A stretch of DNA of 64,000 nt from Platerodrilus igneus (Eukaryota; Arthropoda; Insecta; Coleoptera; Lycidae): positions 1,984,001 through 2,048,000 of the forward strand of contig JARFIW010000900.1 in assembly GCA_036346225.1 (NCBI GenBank). The letters are read 5' to 3'. Below are positions 11,003-22,016 of the stretch, piece after piece. Within the stretch, counting starts at the first letter, position 1; every line of letters begins with the position of its first letter. The notes under the pieces are model-generated. The model had not been told where the DNA came from. It made no database searches and saw nothing but the letters and a program-made list of their open reading frames with translations. The translations under genes and the position numbers were made by a program.

Positions 11003-11005
<3 letters not shown>

Positions 11006-11061
<56 letters not shown>
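11006..11061. repeat. (TA)n microsatellite, about 56 bp
   Basis: Pure TA run that ends the Penelope-like element and truncates the transposon fragment to its right. Confidence 0.97.
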
Positions 11062-11067
<6 letters not shown>

Positions 11068-11274
11068 TTTAAACGCAGCTCTATCAGGATGCATTCGATT
11101 AGGAAATTTCTGAACATAAATTCTTGAAACTAATAAACAATTTTCTTCAGCTTCGCCAACTACCAATATCATACCAATCCTTTCGTTAAGACTATAGGTT
11201 TTCATTTTACAAATGTTCACCTCACAACAACACAGATACAAAACTGATAAACAACAAAAACAAAAATTAAACAT
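11062..11274 (-). pseudogene. Transposase N-terminal helix-turn-helix fragment (DUF4817-like)
   Basis: Of 70 codons, the latter 47 (from MKTYSLNERIGMILVVGEA through YVQKFPNRMHPDR) match the N-terminal DUF4817 helix-turn-helix region of arthropod mariner-like transposases. The catalytic domain is absent because the copy is truncated at the TA tract. The upstream 23 codons are probably 5' leader, with the true start at the internal Met near 11205. Confidence 0.7.
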
Positions 11275-11975
11275 GGTTGCTGTTGCAACGAATTATTTAA
11301 TATTATTTGGTAGGCGACGCGCTGCCTGTGATCAAAGTAAATTACCCTACTTTAGAATTATGTACCAACATTTTTAATTATTCGCTAATAACTCGGAAAC
11401 GGTTGAATATGAATATAGGGTAACCTAATATTGTTTAATGGAGAATTTAATTCTGCATTTTACTACTTGAAAATATACAGGGTGTTCTATTTGAAATAAG
11501 CGACTTACTTGCGTTAATTGTTCAATAAATGGAAACAATGCAATGGGCACCCTGTATATTATTTTGATAACTAGTGTTATGTTTCCATTAAGTACAAGTT
11601 TATACTATTCCCCTACAAAAGTTAAATGTTCAGCATCATCTAAATCATGGTGTTACAAAAATTTTTAATGAATCATGCGATTTTGAAAAAGTTGAATATC
11701 TCAACAACTATGAGATTTAGGTATAGGTAATCCTGATCAAAGTTACCCTAGTTTGATACGAGCAATCAGAATTTGTAATAAAATACTGGGTGTTCTATTT
11801 AAAAAAAAACATAACTTTGGTAAATAACTTTTTAATTGAGCACCCTGTATAACACTAATTAATTTTATATTGTAGCCATTTTGAGTATACATAAGATTTA
11901 TTTGAAAGCTTTTTCGCTAAACCTTACCATTTTAAGCAGTAATCGAGCGTTTCGTATGCGTTGGGACACCCGGTA
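11062..11975 (-). mobile_element. 5' part of a DUF4817-type Tc1/mariner-like transposon
   Basis: The minus strand starts with a terminal motif (ACCGGGTGTCCCAACGC, near 11975) and has internal copies of a GGGTGTTCTATTT or TACAGGGTG motif near 11853, 11786, 11562 and 11477. It then begins a transposase frame. The element is cut by the (TA)n tract at 11061, so everything after the N-terminal domain is missing. Confidence 0.65.
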
Positions 11976-11997
11976 TATATATATATATATATATATT
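11976..11997. repeat. (TA)n microsatellite, 22 bp
   Basis: TA run between the transposon end and the module tail on the right. Confidence 0.95.
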
Positions 11998-13357
11998 GAT
12001 ATGAAAATTGATATAAAAATGGTCGCACGTTCGGCGCCACATTGGAGTGTCACTAAAAAGTGCTGTAACAACGCCCTTGCTTTGATGCGCCGCTAAAAGA
12101 GTACTGCGATACAAATACAGCAAATTGTAAAATTTGAAACTGTGATTTACCTTCTTTTCTAACTTTGCTTGGCTAGCTCAACGGAAATGTTGCAGTTTTC
12201 AAACTGAAATCAAACAGCAATATCACAAAGCATTTATACATAAAATATCTTCTCTCGTACAAAAGCATATAGAACATTAACAACATCGTTTCTTTTAAAT
12301 ATCAAGTAATTTCTAAGAATTACTTATATACTTAATTATAAAAATGTTTCTTACCTTATTTTAAATTTACAGAACTAAATTTCTTCTCTTATGGATAGTT
12401 TACCTGGTTATGATACTCACGCTTGTAAGGTTTGTTTGGCCAAAAATATTCTTGACAGATAATCTATTAAAAGCTCAGAGCACTCTGATCATAAACTTTC
12501 CTGGTAACACCTTACAAAAAAATTAATATATAATTAAAAGCTATTCTACTTTAGACTTAAATGACAAAATTCAAGTATCAGTTACAAACAATGTTAAAAA
12601 AAATTATACTTGCAAAAATCCACGAAAGGCTTTTCCAATTAAATATCTTCGGTTTCTTGGTTTTATTTTAAATTCACTTTCAAATCCCAGTTTATAAAAT
12701 CTTGTATATTATTTAAATCTTCATTTAGAAACCAATGTGCATCCTCGGAACTATTCAATAAAATTTTTAATAGTTTTTTAAATCGAAGCATTTCCTATAT
12801 TCATTGTATATAATTACATTTCATAAATTTCATATTTATGTGCAGATATCGTTTAAAACATACTTGTTTATTTACTGTTACATTTTAAATATTATATTAC
12901 AGTATGTATATCGCATACTTCAAATAACGTCTTCTCGACTTAAATGAACATTTCGCAATCGATTCATGAATGAATCTTTTTAATAAACGCTTCCATTTAT
13001 ATACAAAATTATCTATTTTCTAGAATACAGTAGTATCTTCGTGATTCCATTCTAAATAATACATACCTATCTTACACAATTTTCTGGAAAATATTATTAG
13101 CGTTCAAAATCGTGGTGTTTTATTACCTCGTTAGTATTGATTTATAATATTGACGCGCGCTGCCTCGTCTTTGTTTAACACCCAAGGTTATTGTGGCGTG
13201 GCATACTAATGCGAGAGATAATCAATTTTTATCGGTTATTTTATGGATTTTATGGGGTTTCTTCAATGTTCTGCGCTTTTTAGAATAAACGTTTCTGTCC
13301 TAATTAGCGTGTTATTCAAAAGACTATGCAGTCAACATGTGGAGTTAAACGATATTA
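11998..13357 (-). mobile_element. Module with primer-site-like tail (minus orientation)
   Basis: Minus sense shows TGGCGCCGAACGTGCGACC at 12039-12021, an excellent primer-binding-site look-alike (TGGCGCC start, complementary to a tRNA CCA end). GGCTAGCTCA occurs at about 12170. The remainder up to the mariner at 13358 is AT-rich and non-coding. The head boundary is not visible and may lie further right, beyond the mariner. Confidence 0.45.
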
Positions 13358-13387
13358 CAGTATTGCCCGAAATAAACAGTACTGAAA
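13358..13387 (+). repeat. Left terminal inverted repeat of the mariner-like element
   Basis: 30 bases beginning CAGTATTGCCCGAAA, preceded by TA. They match the reverse complement of 14629-14658 at 29 positions. Confidence 0.92.
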
Positions 13388-13484
13388 CTAAGTTGGCGGT
13401 GTTTTTATGCGTGCGCTGTCACACTCAAGTTAGCTAGTATAGACCTGTCAAGTAAACCTCAAACAAGTAATTAGTAGGGCCTAA

Positions 13485-14515
13485 TTGTTAAAAATAGTGT
13501 TAAGTACAGAGGAGAAAGTGTTTCTGGTAGAGCATTATTTTCGTTCATACGGAATCGGCCGACGTAATGGTGCAAGTTTGCTATATGTGTCTGATCAATT
13601 CACACAAAGGTTTAATAAACGTTCTCCAAGTAATGCTGTAATTTTGAAGGTTATTGAAAAGTTTAGAAATACAGGTAGTGTATTGTGCCAACGAAAAGGA
13701 AACTTGGGGCGTCCCAGGACAGTTAACAACAACAATAACCATGAACGTGTTTTTGAGAAAATCTTAGAAAATCCGAAAGTCAGCCAGGCAAGGACAGCGT
13801 TAAAAAGAACTTCCTTTCAAAGAATCCTGAAGGAGCTGGGTACATTTTCGTATGTGATTCAGGTACATCAACAACTACATCCTCGGGATTATCGCAGTAG
13901 AGTGGAATATTGCGCCAGAATTCTCGCGTTACAGTATGAAAATCCTGAATTTTGAAAAATGTTTGGTTTTCAGACGAAGCACATTTTCACTTGTCAGGCT
14001 ATGTGAATCGTCGCACAAATCGATTTCTGGGCTTTGCCAGACCCGATGAGGTTCAAGAGGTTCCTTTACATAGTGAAAAAGTGAGTGTCTGGTGTGCTGT
14101 TTTCAGACACGGAATCATTGGTCCGTACTTTATCGAAGAGAATGGTAGGCAAGTCACACTTAATCAACAGAGGTACAGACAAATTTTAACACGATTTATC
14201 CCTGATCTACGTCAATTCTGTCGTGCACGTAACTTGGCATTTCGAAACCAATTTTTTCAGCAGGACGGGGCAACTTGCCATACTGCTGCCGCAATTCGTC
14301 AATTTCTTCAAGAACATTTTCCAAGCAAATTCATATCACGATTTACTGACTTCCCTTATCCTTCACATTCTCCAGACCTCACACCTCCAGACGCATACAT
14401 TTGGGGCATGGCTAAAAATGCCGTTTTCAAACGGGCACCACAAACCATCGATGAATTAAAGGATGCCGTTAGAGTCTTCTTCGCAGCCCTGAGACAACCC
14501 TATTCAATAACATGA
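13485..14515 (+). pseudogene. Mariner-like transposase, one frameshift
   Basis: The first part (13485-13955) has the N-terminal DUF4817-like helix-turn-helix region (STEEKVFLVEHYFRSYG, then RKGNLGRPRTV). The second part (13952-14515) has the DDE/D catalytic core: first Asp in VWFSDEAHF, second in FFQQDGATCHT, third in SPDLTPPDAYIWG. By my count 41 residues separate the second and third Asp. The two frames are offset by one base at the T-run near 13950, where one T seems to be lost. The region around residues 105-115 looks shortened by roughly ten residues. All three catalytic Asp residues survive. Confidence 0.9.
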
Positions 14516-14628
14516 CCAGAAACTTAGAACATCGTTATGAAGTCTGTCTCGAACGAGGAGGTGCACATTTAGAACATATAATAAAGTGTCAATAATATGT
14601 ATTTTTTAAATATACAAAACAATTACAA

Positions 14629-14658
14629 TTTCAGTACTGTTTACTTCGGGCAATACTG
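14629..14658 (-). repeat. Right terminal inverted repeat of the mariner-like element
   Basis: Ends GGGCAATACTG, followed by TA. It is the inverted partner of 13358-13387. Confidence 0.92.
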
Positions 14659-16006
14659 TATTAGAAAAAAAATCCAAACATTCTGCTATTTTGTAAGACA
14701 GACATGTTCTACCGGATCATTACCTTATTATTTTAGTATGAGATTAATAATGGCGAATCTAGTAATCAAAACATATGCATTATAGTCATTAAAAGCGTAT
14801 CAAAACTCTTTATTTGTTGATAAATTCTAAACAATGCAAATGCTGTAAGAGTTTCAATGCGACTGATAAATACATTATCACGCGATTTAAAATCGTACAA
14901 ATACCAGACAAAATCTAGGAAGAGGAAATTTTTATTCTGTGTCAGTACGCCTATGTGCGTAGAGTATATAGTAAATTTAATTAAAAATGTAAATGTGACC
15001 TTAGAGAAATTTTTTTAAGTAATACAGAAAGCTGTTTAATCAACGTAAGAGGTAAGAATTTATTTAACTGATAATTATGCAAAATTTTATAGAGATTTAA
15101 ATTGTAACTCCCGGAAAAATTAACATTAAATGATATTTTAAATGATGGTCAGAAAAGGAGTAATTTTAAATGTCGTAATTTAAACAATAGTTAAATTGTA
15201 ATAGTTAAAATAATTTTAATAAATAGAAATAAATTTTGGTTAGAAAATACTGAACAATTCCAAGCAAAAAAATTACTTGTACTGGTTGGTGAACCAAGGA
15301 CAACAACCGACGTTTTCAAATTCTATAAACAAGGTCAGAAATTTTATTCTATTTTAAATGTCTTATGGGCATTAATATGTGTTGGTGATTTTAGAGTATT
15401 CATTTTTGAATATGAATATTAATTATGTTGTATAAGGTGAATTTTACACCTTTTTGAAAAAAAAACCTTCTAATAGTAATTTTCATGGAGATTTTTGTGC
15501 ACAAACTAATCCAAATTTAATTCATTTACTTAGTCATATGTAAAACTAATTTTTAAGCCACTGTGTAAAAATAAACAGTTTGATAATTTAAACTTTATAA
15601 AATTCTCATTATTTAAAGGATAAGACAACGTTGATAACGTAATTAAAAATACATTATTTTATATTAAATTGAGACTCTTTGAAATTATCGACTAAAAATA
15701 AATTTTCAAATGAATGCAACATTTAAAACAATTGTACATATGTCGTATTAATTAAAATTATATGATCGCGCTTTAATTTTTGATATTAGAACGTAAATCT
15801 GGCATTTCCACAAACTTTATAAAGAGTTTTCATATCTAACATCTTGGTAGAAATTCTTTTAAAAGCTAGCAATTCAAGAGCATTCTATAACAGGTTTATC
15901 AACGTCCTAAGTAAGGGGCGGTGTGACCGCATGTTAATTAGCGTTGCAACTAAAAAAGCGGAGCACACAGTAATTTTTCATCAGCGGCTACACAGAAATA
16001 TATATA
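14659..16006 (+). mobile_element. Module (plus orientation) with primer-site-like tail
   Basis: The right end reads GGGGCGGTGTGACCGC near 15914, then AGCGGAGCACACAG, then CAGCGGCTACACAG and a TA repeat. This parallels the paired tail units of the module starting at 63911 (read in reverse). The body is AT-rich without genes. A 70-codon stop-free stretch around 15190-15422 has no start codon and no recognisable motif. Confidence 0.4.
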
Positions 16007-17317
16007 CAGGGTCACTACAAAAGAATCATTGGGTTTGACAAAGCTATATTTCAGTTAGTATTACAACTAGAATAATAAATGATATGTCGTTAGACAGAGA
16101 AAACATGTAAGTTTTAGCGCATTACAAATGTTCAATATGTGATCCTTGAGTCACACGACAGACGTCCAAACGATAGTCCAGTTCAGCCCATACGCGCTGC
16201 AATGTATCTCCGTCGATACTGTTAATAGCATCGGTAATGCGTTTTCTGAGATCAGCCAGTGTTGTAGGTTGTGGTGGTACAAAAACCGTGTCTTTAATGT
16301 ACCCCCAAAAATAAAAATCTTACGGTGTAATATTCGGAGAATTGGGAGGCCACGCAAACCATGCCAAATCTTCTGCAGCACAACGGCCTATCTAACGACG
16401 AGGGAGTTCTCTGTTTAGATACCAACGCACTTCATGATGCCAGTGAGGTGGAGCTCCATCTTGATGATATATAAAGTTGTTGGAATCAGACGTCAGTTGC
16501 GGAAATAGCCACAGTTGCTACATATCGAGGTACAACATACCGGTCATAGCTTTTGCATGAAAGAAAAACGGTCCATACACTTTTGTGCTGGATACGGCAC
16601 AAAAAACATTATATTTTTGAGAATCTCTTTCATGTTTGACAATTTTATGAGGACTTTCTGTGCCCCATATCCGAATATTGAGACGTTTTACCTTGCCACT
16701 TAAATAAAATGTCGCTTCGTCGCTGAACACCAGACGGTTAGCAAATCCGTCATCCTCCATTGTTTCTTGCATGTTATTACAAAACCGAGTTCGCTTGACA
16801 CAGTCGTCTTGTCATAACTTTTGCGCTATCTTTATACGGTTCGGTTTGAATCGCAAACGCGTCCGCAAAATTTTCCACGCAGTTTTTTGCGGAATATCAA
16901 GTACACGGCCTACTTGACACAGAAAACATTGTCTAACCGCATCCACTGTTACGTCTGACACTCGTGGTCTTCCGGTGCTTTTACGTTTATCAAGTACACC
17001 TGTGGTCTTGAATTGTCAATACCATCGTAGAATGCTCTGATGACCTGGAGATCAATTTCGTATTTCCCATCGAAATGCAAGTTGCACTGTAACAACCGAT
17101 AAACATCGCGCGTATTCTAACACAAAATGCTTTCTGCTGCATAGTCGCCATTTTGATTACTGCGGACGTGACGTGCGCATGACAAGCTGCCTCCGCAGGC
17201 GCGAGTTTTAAACGTAGAGGTTGTCGCTATTTATAGACATGTCATTTATTGTTCTATCTGTCATTTTTTCTGAATTATAGCTTTGTCAAACCCGATGATT
17301 CTTTAGTAGTAACTCTG
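16007..17317 (-). mobile_element. Second mariner-like DNA transposon, decayed (1311 bp)
   Basis: The left end CAGGGTCACTACAAAAGAAT and right end (reverse) CAGAGTTACTACTAAAGAAT begin inverted repeats of roughly 45 bp that share GGGTTTGACAAAGCTATA. TA flanks both ends (16005-16006, 17318-17319), the left one being inside a short TA run. It encodes a broken transposase on the minus strand. Confidence 0.88.
16122..17151 (-). pseudogene. Decayed mariner-like transposase (DUF4817 type)
   Basis: A start ATG is possible at 17151-17149, and the frame ends at a TAA at 16122 after GSHIEHL. Recognisable parts in order: an N-terminal helix-turn-helix remnant; GRPRVSDVTVDAVRQC; the first catalytic Asp in LVFSDEATFYLSG; NVFCAVSSTKVYGPFFF; the second Asp in HQDGAPPHWHHEV; and the third Asp region (SPNITP, stop, DFYFWGYIKD). 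At least three in-frame stops and several frame changes disable it. It belongs to a different family from the element at 13358, judged by its ends and the sequence around the third Asp. Confidence 0.85.

Positions 17318-17320
<3 letters not shown>

Positions 17321-17372
<52 letters not shown>
17321..17372. repeat. (TA)n microsatellite, about 52 bp
   Basis: It starts right of the mariner's TA target and borders the head of the next module. Confidence 0.97.
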
Positions 17373-17377
<5 letters not shown>

Positions 17378-18463
17378 GTAGGTTCCCAGTATATAGAAAA
17401 CAATGTAGAATTTAAAATGTTTCAAAATAATTAATAAGAATAAGATTAGGTAAGAAAATGTACGTTTAATTTTTGTGCTTTATTTTAAAAGTAGGGTAAT
17501 AATTAATTAATAATAAGATGAATGGCACAGACATCGTGTACAAATATTATTATAAAAACTTTTCATTTTGGATGTAGTGTTAAAATAAATAATTTAAGTA
17601 AGGTAAATTTCTTAAGCGTAGCATAAGCTAAAGCATTTGTAAAACTTTACAAGTTTGAATATTCGAAAACAAGCTACAATGGTTGTGAATTTCAAGAAGA
17701 GACCGTGTAGCAGATAAACAATTCCAATAAAGCTTTTAAACGTTGGGATTATATTTCTAGGTAAAAATTGTTAACTGAAAACACAGGCCTATAAGAGCAA
17801 CGGACGGTTACATGTAAAAAACAGATCGATAAAATCAAGCGAATGACGATAATAGACAGAGGGAAGATATCATATGGTCAGTTGTTGTGACTTTCAAACG
17901 TCTGTAAGACCAAGATATTTTTAAAGGCAATAAGCGGGACAGCAATATTTCATCCTAGCTTTAAATTACGCGACTAGTGAAGTCCAAGATATTACAAGTG
18001 ATTAAATGCACAAGTTGGTGCGATTTTGAAAACGGAGTGAACCGTATAAAATTATTTTGATAAATTGAAGCAGGATGAACAGTAAGTAGCAACTTATTTG
18101 TAAATTGGATGAGGGTGCTTGTTGCACTTGCTTAAAAGAAGCGATTGTTTATGGATCTGAAACGGCAGTCCTGAAGTTTTTTGGAGTATGGTAATTTGGG
18201 TGCCAAGCGAATTCGAGAGATATTTGCTGTTACTAATTGGAAGGCAACAATGTGGAGTGATCCAGGTACGAACAGTCGGTAGAGGAGAGCATCTTTAGAG
18301 GTGGTGATTTGGATGAAAAATACTCTCCAGGTAATGAATTTTTTTAAACTGTTGTGGTGGTGCTTATATGTTGTTTTAAACTATTAGTGATTTTGGGTTA
18401 TCTATTGTGATGAATTTATGAACAGAAAATTAACAGATTTACCTTTGTAAAGGAAATATTTAA

Positions 18464-18667
18464 AATCTGAGGATGTAAATAGATGTATATGATATAATTA
18501 TGAATATTTCACATATGTAAGAGGTAAACGTCTTTTATTGAAAATTTTCAGTGCTGAAATTTTGCATGCAAATACAAAAAGGTTTATACTGAGCTCACAA
18601 TAGACCAGAGGAAAATAAAGTAAGGTTTTGGGATAGGTCCATCTACTTTAAAATGAGCATATAGACA
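18464..18667 (+). repeat. 204-bp flanking duplication, left copy
   Basis: Begins AATCTGAGGATGTAAATAG and ends AGCATATAGACA. It is repeated at 23573-23776 with no difference that I could see. The two copies abut the R1-group element exactly. Confidence 0.9.
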
Positions 18668-20013
18668 TTATAATTTGAATTAGGGCCGCTATACTTGCGG
18701 CCACGTCCCCAATGCTCCACCCGGAGGTACTACATTGGGTTTAAACGCGAAAAATAGTCGTGCTCCTAATTTATTCTTACTTCATAATTGATTCACCCTA
18801 AATAAAAACTAAATAAAAATCTAACAAACCTAAAAATCTAACAAACCTAACAAACTCTAACAATCTAACAAACCTAAAAATCTGACAAAAACTGGAACAA
18901 AAACAAAACAAAAACTAAAAACAGGGTTGTAAATAATGGTATCCCTAGCGCTGACTTTCGAGTGTACCCGATCAACAAGCAAAAATAAGAGGGGGAGGGA
19001 TCCGTAATACCGGATAGCAGACGCCGGTTCTGCTTACCAGTGCGACCTGAAGGGTCGTCTTAAAACTATCCAAATCTAGCTAACTAATTTAAATCCATCC
19101 CTAGCTTTCCCTATCGTTCCCTAACTGATTTACATTATGATTACAATCTTCGCAATTCTGCTCGTCCTTCCCAAATATATACTGCAACCAAAATGGCGAC
19201 AGAACGTCAAACAAAACAAATAAGCCACATAATACATGCTATATATAAATAAATATAAAGTGTAAATATAAAATATAAATAAATATAATTATGTAAATAT
19301 ATAAATAAATGTTTAATAAGCGTTAAGCATATAGCAGTGCACAAAATAACGAAAGCATCACCCTATTTATCAGGTGCACTCGCACAAGCATTATGTCGGC
19401 TAGCGCTTTTACACACCAAACGTGCTTCTTAAATTATTTCAAAACTACTAATTAATGTAAATCAATGCTTGTGCGAGTACAGCCGCCACAATTTAAGTCT
19501 TACCTCGATAATAAAATTCTCCAGCATCCGAAGATCTGGTCGTCTGTAACTTACTTCTAAAGGTGGGACGGGGTGCACTGCTAAAGTCCTGGTGGGTATG
19601 CACTAAATGTTTTGGGGGATCACAATCACTATCACTATCACTTCACTTTCAAGTCCTGGGGATGCGCGGTTGCACTCTGTTTTATTATCCTTGTTTACTT
19701 TATTGATTTAATTTAATGAGGGTTTATGATTTATTTGTTATTGTTTATTTGGTATTATTTATTCCCGATTTTCCGCACATAATTATGAAGATAGGCAGTG
19801 ATTGTATTAATGGAGTGGGGTTTCTCGTGCATATTGGACATTTTGGTATAATTATCTTTTTTTTTTTTTTTTTAATATCAGGTTTTGGTTATGCTCGTAT
19901 CCTTACTCACGCCAAGTCAATCTAAAATTTTCAATCCTCCCACCAACCCCACCGAATTTTTACACGCGGTCGTCATTGATTGTCTAATCTCGCGACCCTT
20001 CCCGCGAATTCTT
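18668..20013 (-). other. 3' untranslated region of R1-group copy A
   Basis: It has no coding capacity. A simple-sequence patch at about 18810-18895 repeats TCTAACAAACC-like units, and a T-run lies at 19858-19873. The left third (18668-19671) is missing from copy B. Confidence 0.7.
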
Positions 20014-20838
20014 TTAAGGCTGTCCAGAACGCCTTCTGGTTAACCACTTCCCGACTTCCTCTAGGCTCTTTGGCCATGCCAGACCTAGGATAGCTAGTTT
20101 GCTATCAGCCAACCCTCGATTTCCCGCCTCAAGCGGGCAGTCGAAGAGCACGTGCTCTGCGCTTTCCGCGCCCTCACCGCATTCGCAGCGGTCGCTATTG
20201 GTTAGACCGAACCTTTGTAAATACGCCTTCAGGGCGCCGTGCCCTGTTATCAACTGCACCATTTTGTGATCGAGCTTAACCTCGATCTTACCTCTGGCTT
20301 CTATGCTCGGTATGAATTTGTGGGTCAACCTGCCCGTGGCAGCGTTGTTCCACCTCTCTTCCCATTGTCGAATTGATTTTTCGCGCAGCTTTCTTTTGAT
20401 TAAAGACCTCGGTATCGACGAATGTGATATTCGAAAGTCGCCCGTCGCGGCCTCTTTAGCTAATTCGTCAGCCCTATCGTTTCCTACGTTACCATTGTGC
20501 GACCTGACCCAACAGAACTTTAAACGTCGAAACTCTAGCGCCGTACGCGCTATCCTCCAGACGTCCGCTTGGAGATCTGTCGAGGTGTTCATGTTTGTTA
20601 AAGCCGTTAGCGCCGATTTACTATCACTGATTATATAATACTCGTCTCTGCCCGTATGGTTTATTACGTAATCGATAGCCTCTCGTATGGCTACCAATTC
20701 GCACTGGAAGATAGTGCACCAGTTCGCGAGTTTGGTTTGAAACCGAAACACCTCCCTTTCCTGCTTATACACGACAAACGCCGCGCCTGCTTGCCCATCG
20801 TCCATACGTGAACCGTCCGTATAAATTCTGATACCCAT
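20014..20838 (-). CDS. RNase H domain and C-terminal CCHC-like motif of R1-group copy A
   Basis: 274 codons are open. The RNase H catalytic residues are visible: IYTDGS (Asp), FQCELVAIREA (Glu), IISDSKSAL (Asp), and GNVGNDRADELAKEA (Asp, with a preceding SHNGN His). RNase H removes the RNA template in elements of the I/R1/LOA groups. The C-terminal part has RCECGEGAESAEHVLFDC, the Cys/His arrangement typical after RNase H in these elements. It ends VGKWLTRRRSGQP. The start Met is only the first in-frame one, because the natural protein is continuous with RT upstream. Confidence 0.85.
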   Translation of the reverse strand: MGIRIYTDGSRMDDGQAGAAFVVYKQEREVFRFQTKLANWCTIFQCELVAIREAIDYVINHTGRDEYYIISDSKSALTALTNMNTSTDLQADVWRIARTALEFRRLKFCWVRSHNGNVGNDRADELAKEAATGDFRISHSSIPRSLIKRKLREKSIRQWEERWNNAATGRLTHKFIPSIEARGKIEVKLDHKMVQLITGHGALKAYLQRFGLTNSDRCECGEGAESAEHVLFDCPLEAGNRGLADSKLAILGLAWPKSLEEVGKWLTRRRSGQP

Positions 20839-20990
20839 CGCGTCCTCATCACCTTCGACAAACTCGATCCTCTAATATCAGCCGGGTGCCCTAACTCAGA
20901 TACAACAATCTTTCTTGCAATTTCCTATTACCAAGATTAAGATCTTCGATAATTTCGCGCCCTTTTCCTATATTTATTAATCGTCTATCT

Positions 20991-21248
20991 CTAATCTCCT
21001 AACGACATATTCGATAGGAGAGACCTACTGATCACCAGGACAGCCTCCGTGGAGGTGGTCCTGTACGCCCTCGCCGCTTTTACCGCGGTTATGCGTTGTA
21101 CGCTCGTCAATTGACGCATCTCCCGGACTTTACAACCTTCTGCCCATACAGAAGCTGCGTACAGTATTGCCGGCTCAATTGCTCCGGCATAAACCGTCCT
21201 CAGCGATTCGCCCCTGAAACCCCACTTTATTTTAGCCGCCGCCATCAT
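20991..21248 (-). pseudogene. RT thumb region of R1-group copy A
   Basis: The stretch includes KWGFRGESLRTVYAGAIEP and ILYAASVWAEG, the conserved region after the polymerase palm in R1-like elements. It is separated by frame changes from RT (right) and RNase H (left). Confidence 0.75.
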
Positions 21249-21348
21249 TTTATTTGATATTTCGCCGCCCTTACTTTTTACGTATTGTACGTGCGCTTTC
21301 CAATTTAATTTATTGTCGATCTTGACGCCGAGGTAGGTAATACAATCT

Positions 21349-22016
21349 TTAAACGGGATTTTCTCCTCCTAGCTCTAACCTAGGAGGTCTCTGTCCTGGT
21401 TTCGTGCCGAAATAAAGCGCCTCTGACTTCGCCGTGTTAAATTTTAATTTTACCGCCTGCGACCATTCGTGTAATTTATTAAGCGCCTCGTTCGGTTTTG
21501 TGCGCATATCCATTAACAATCTCGATCTTACAATTAAAAGTGTGTCATCTGCAAACCCAACGATTGAGCATCCTGCGGGCAACTTGACCCTAAAGATGCT
21601 CTCATACAACAACTTCCAAAATGTGGGACCAGAACATGACCCTTGCGGGCATCCCCTTTCCACCTCACGCGACAGAACTTCACCCGGAATTTCAACCTGT
21701 GCTAATCGCCCCGAGAAATAGCTCTTGACCAAAGACATCAAGTTTCGCGGACAACCCTACGATCTAACTCGCAAACGATTAATGGCCACCAGGCAGCATC
21801 AAATGCTCCTGAAATGTCCAAAGCAACAACGACACAGTACTCTTTGGCATCTCTTGCCTGCTTAATTTCCCCGACAACGAACTCTAACGCGTCGATAGTC
21901 GACTTGCCCTCCACGAAACCAAACTGTCGGTTATTAAAACCGCCGCTGTCTCGCACTAGGTGTTCAACACGCGTAGTCATAACACGATCTAAAACTTTCC
22001 CCAGCACCGGTAGCAA
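21349..22016 (-). pseudogene. Reverse transcriptase palm of R1-group copy A
   Basis: Two overlapping frames (21738-22016 and 21349-21741) give the RT palm: MLPVLGKVLDRVMTTR, FGFVEGKSTIDAL, the first catalytic Asp in VVALDISGAFD, then PQGSCSGPTFW and the second motif VGFADDTLLI. One frameshift lies near 21740. Copy B keeps the same region with the break at another place. Confidence 0.82.

Larger units (their letters stand above)
9147..11005. mobile_element. Palindromic Penelope-like element, copy 1
   Basis: Two inverted arms, about 9180-9810 and 10379-11005, are near-perfect reverse complements. They surround a unique core at 9811-10378. The minus-strand copy runs from 10378 to its 3' end at the left and encodes the end of a Penelope-type reverse transcriptase and a GIY-YIG endonuclease. 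The plus-strand copy is a shorter 3' end. Head-to-head joining of 5'-truncated copies is well known for Penelope-like elements. Both outer ends meet TA repeats. Confidence 0.85.
13358..14658 (+). mobile_element. Mariner-like DNA transposon, nearly intact (1301 bp)
   Basis: The terminal inverted repeats are 30 bp (13358-13387 and 14629-14658) with one mismatch, and the element is flanked by TA on both sides (13356-13357, 14659-14660), as expected for the Tc1/mariner group. It has one transposase gene interrupted by a single-base deletion. The ends start CAGTATTGCCC. Confidence 0.92.

Noticed and set aside
15190..15422. A stop-free stretch on the plus strand reading FWLENTEQFQAKKLLVLVGE
   Set aside because: There is no start codon and no splice context, and part of the wording is shared with non-coding module sequence. 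It is not enough for a gene.
19716..19925. A 69-codon frame on the plus strand, identical at 25672-25881
   Set aside because: It is antisense to the 3' UTR of the R1-group element. Its repetition follows from the two copies of the element.
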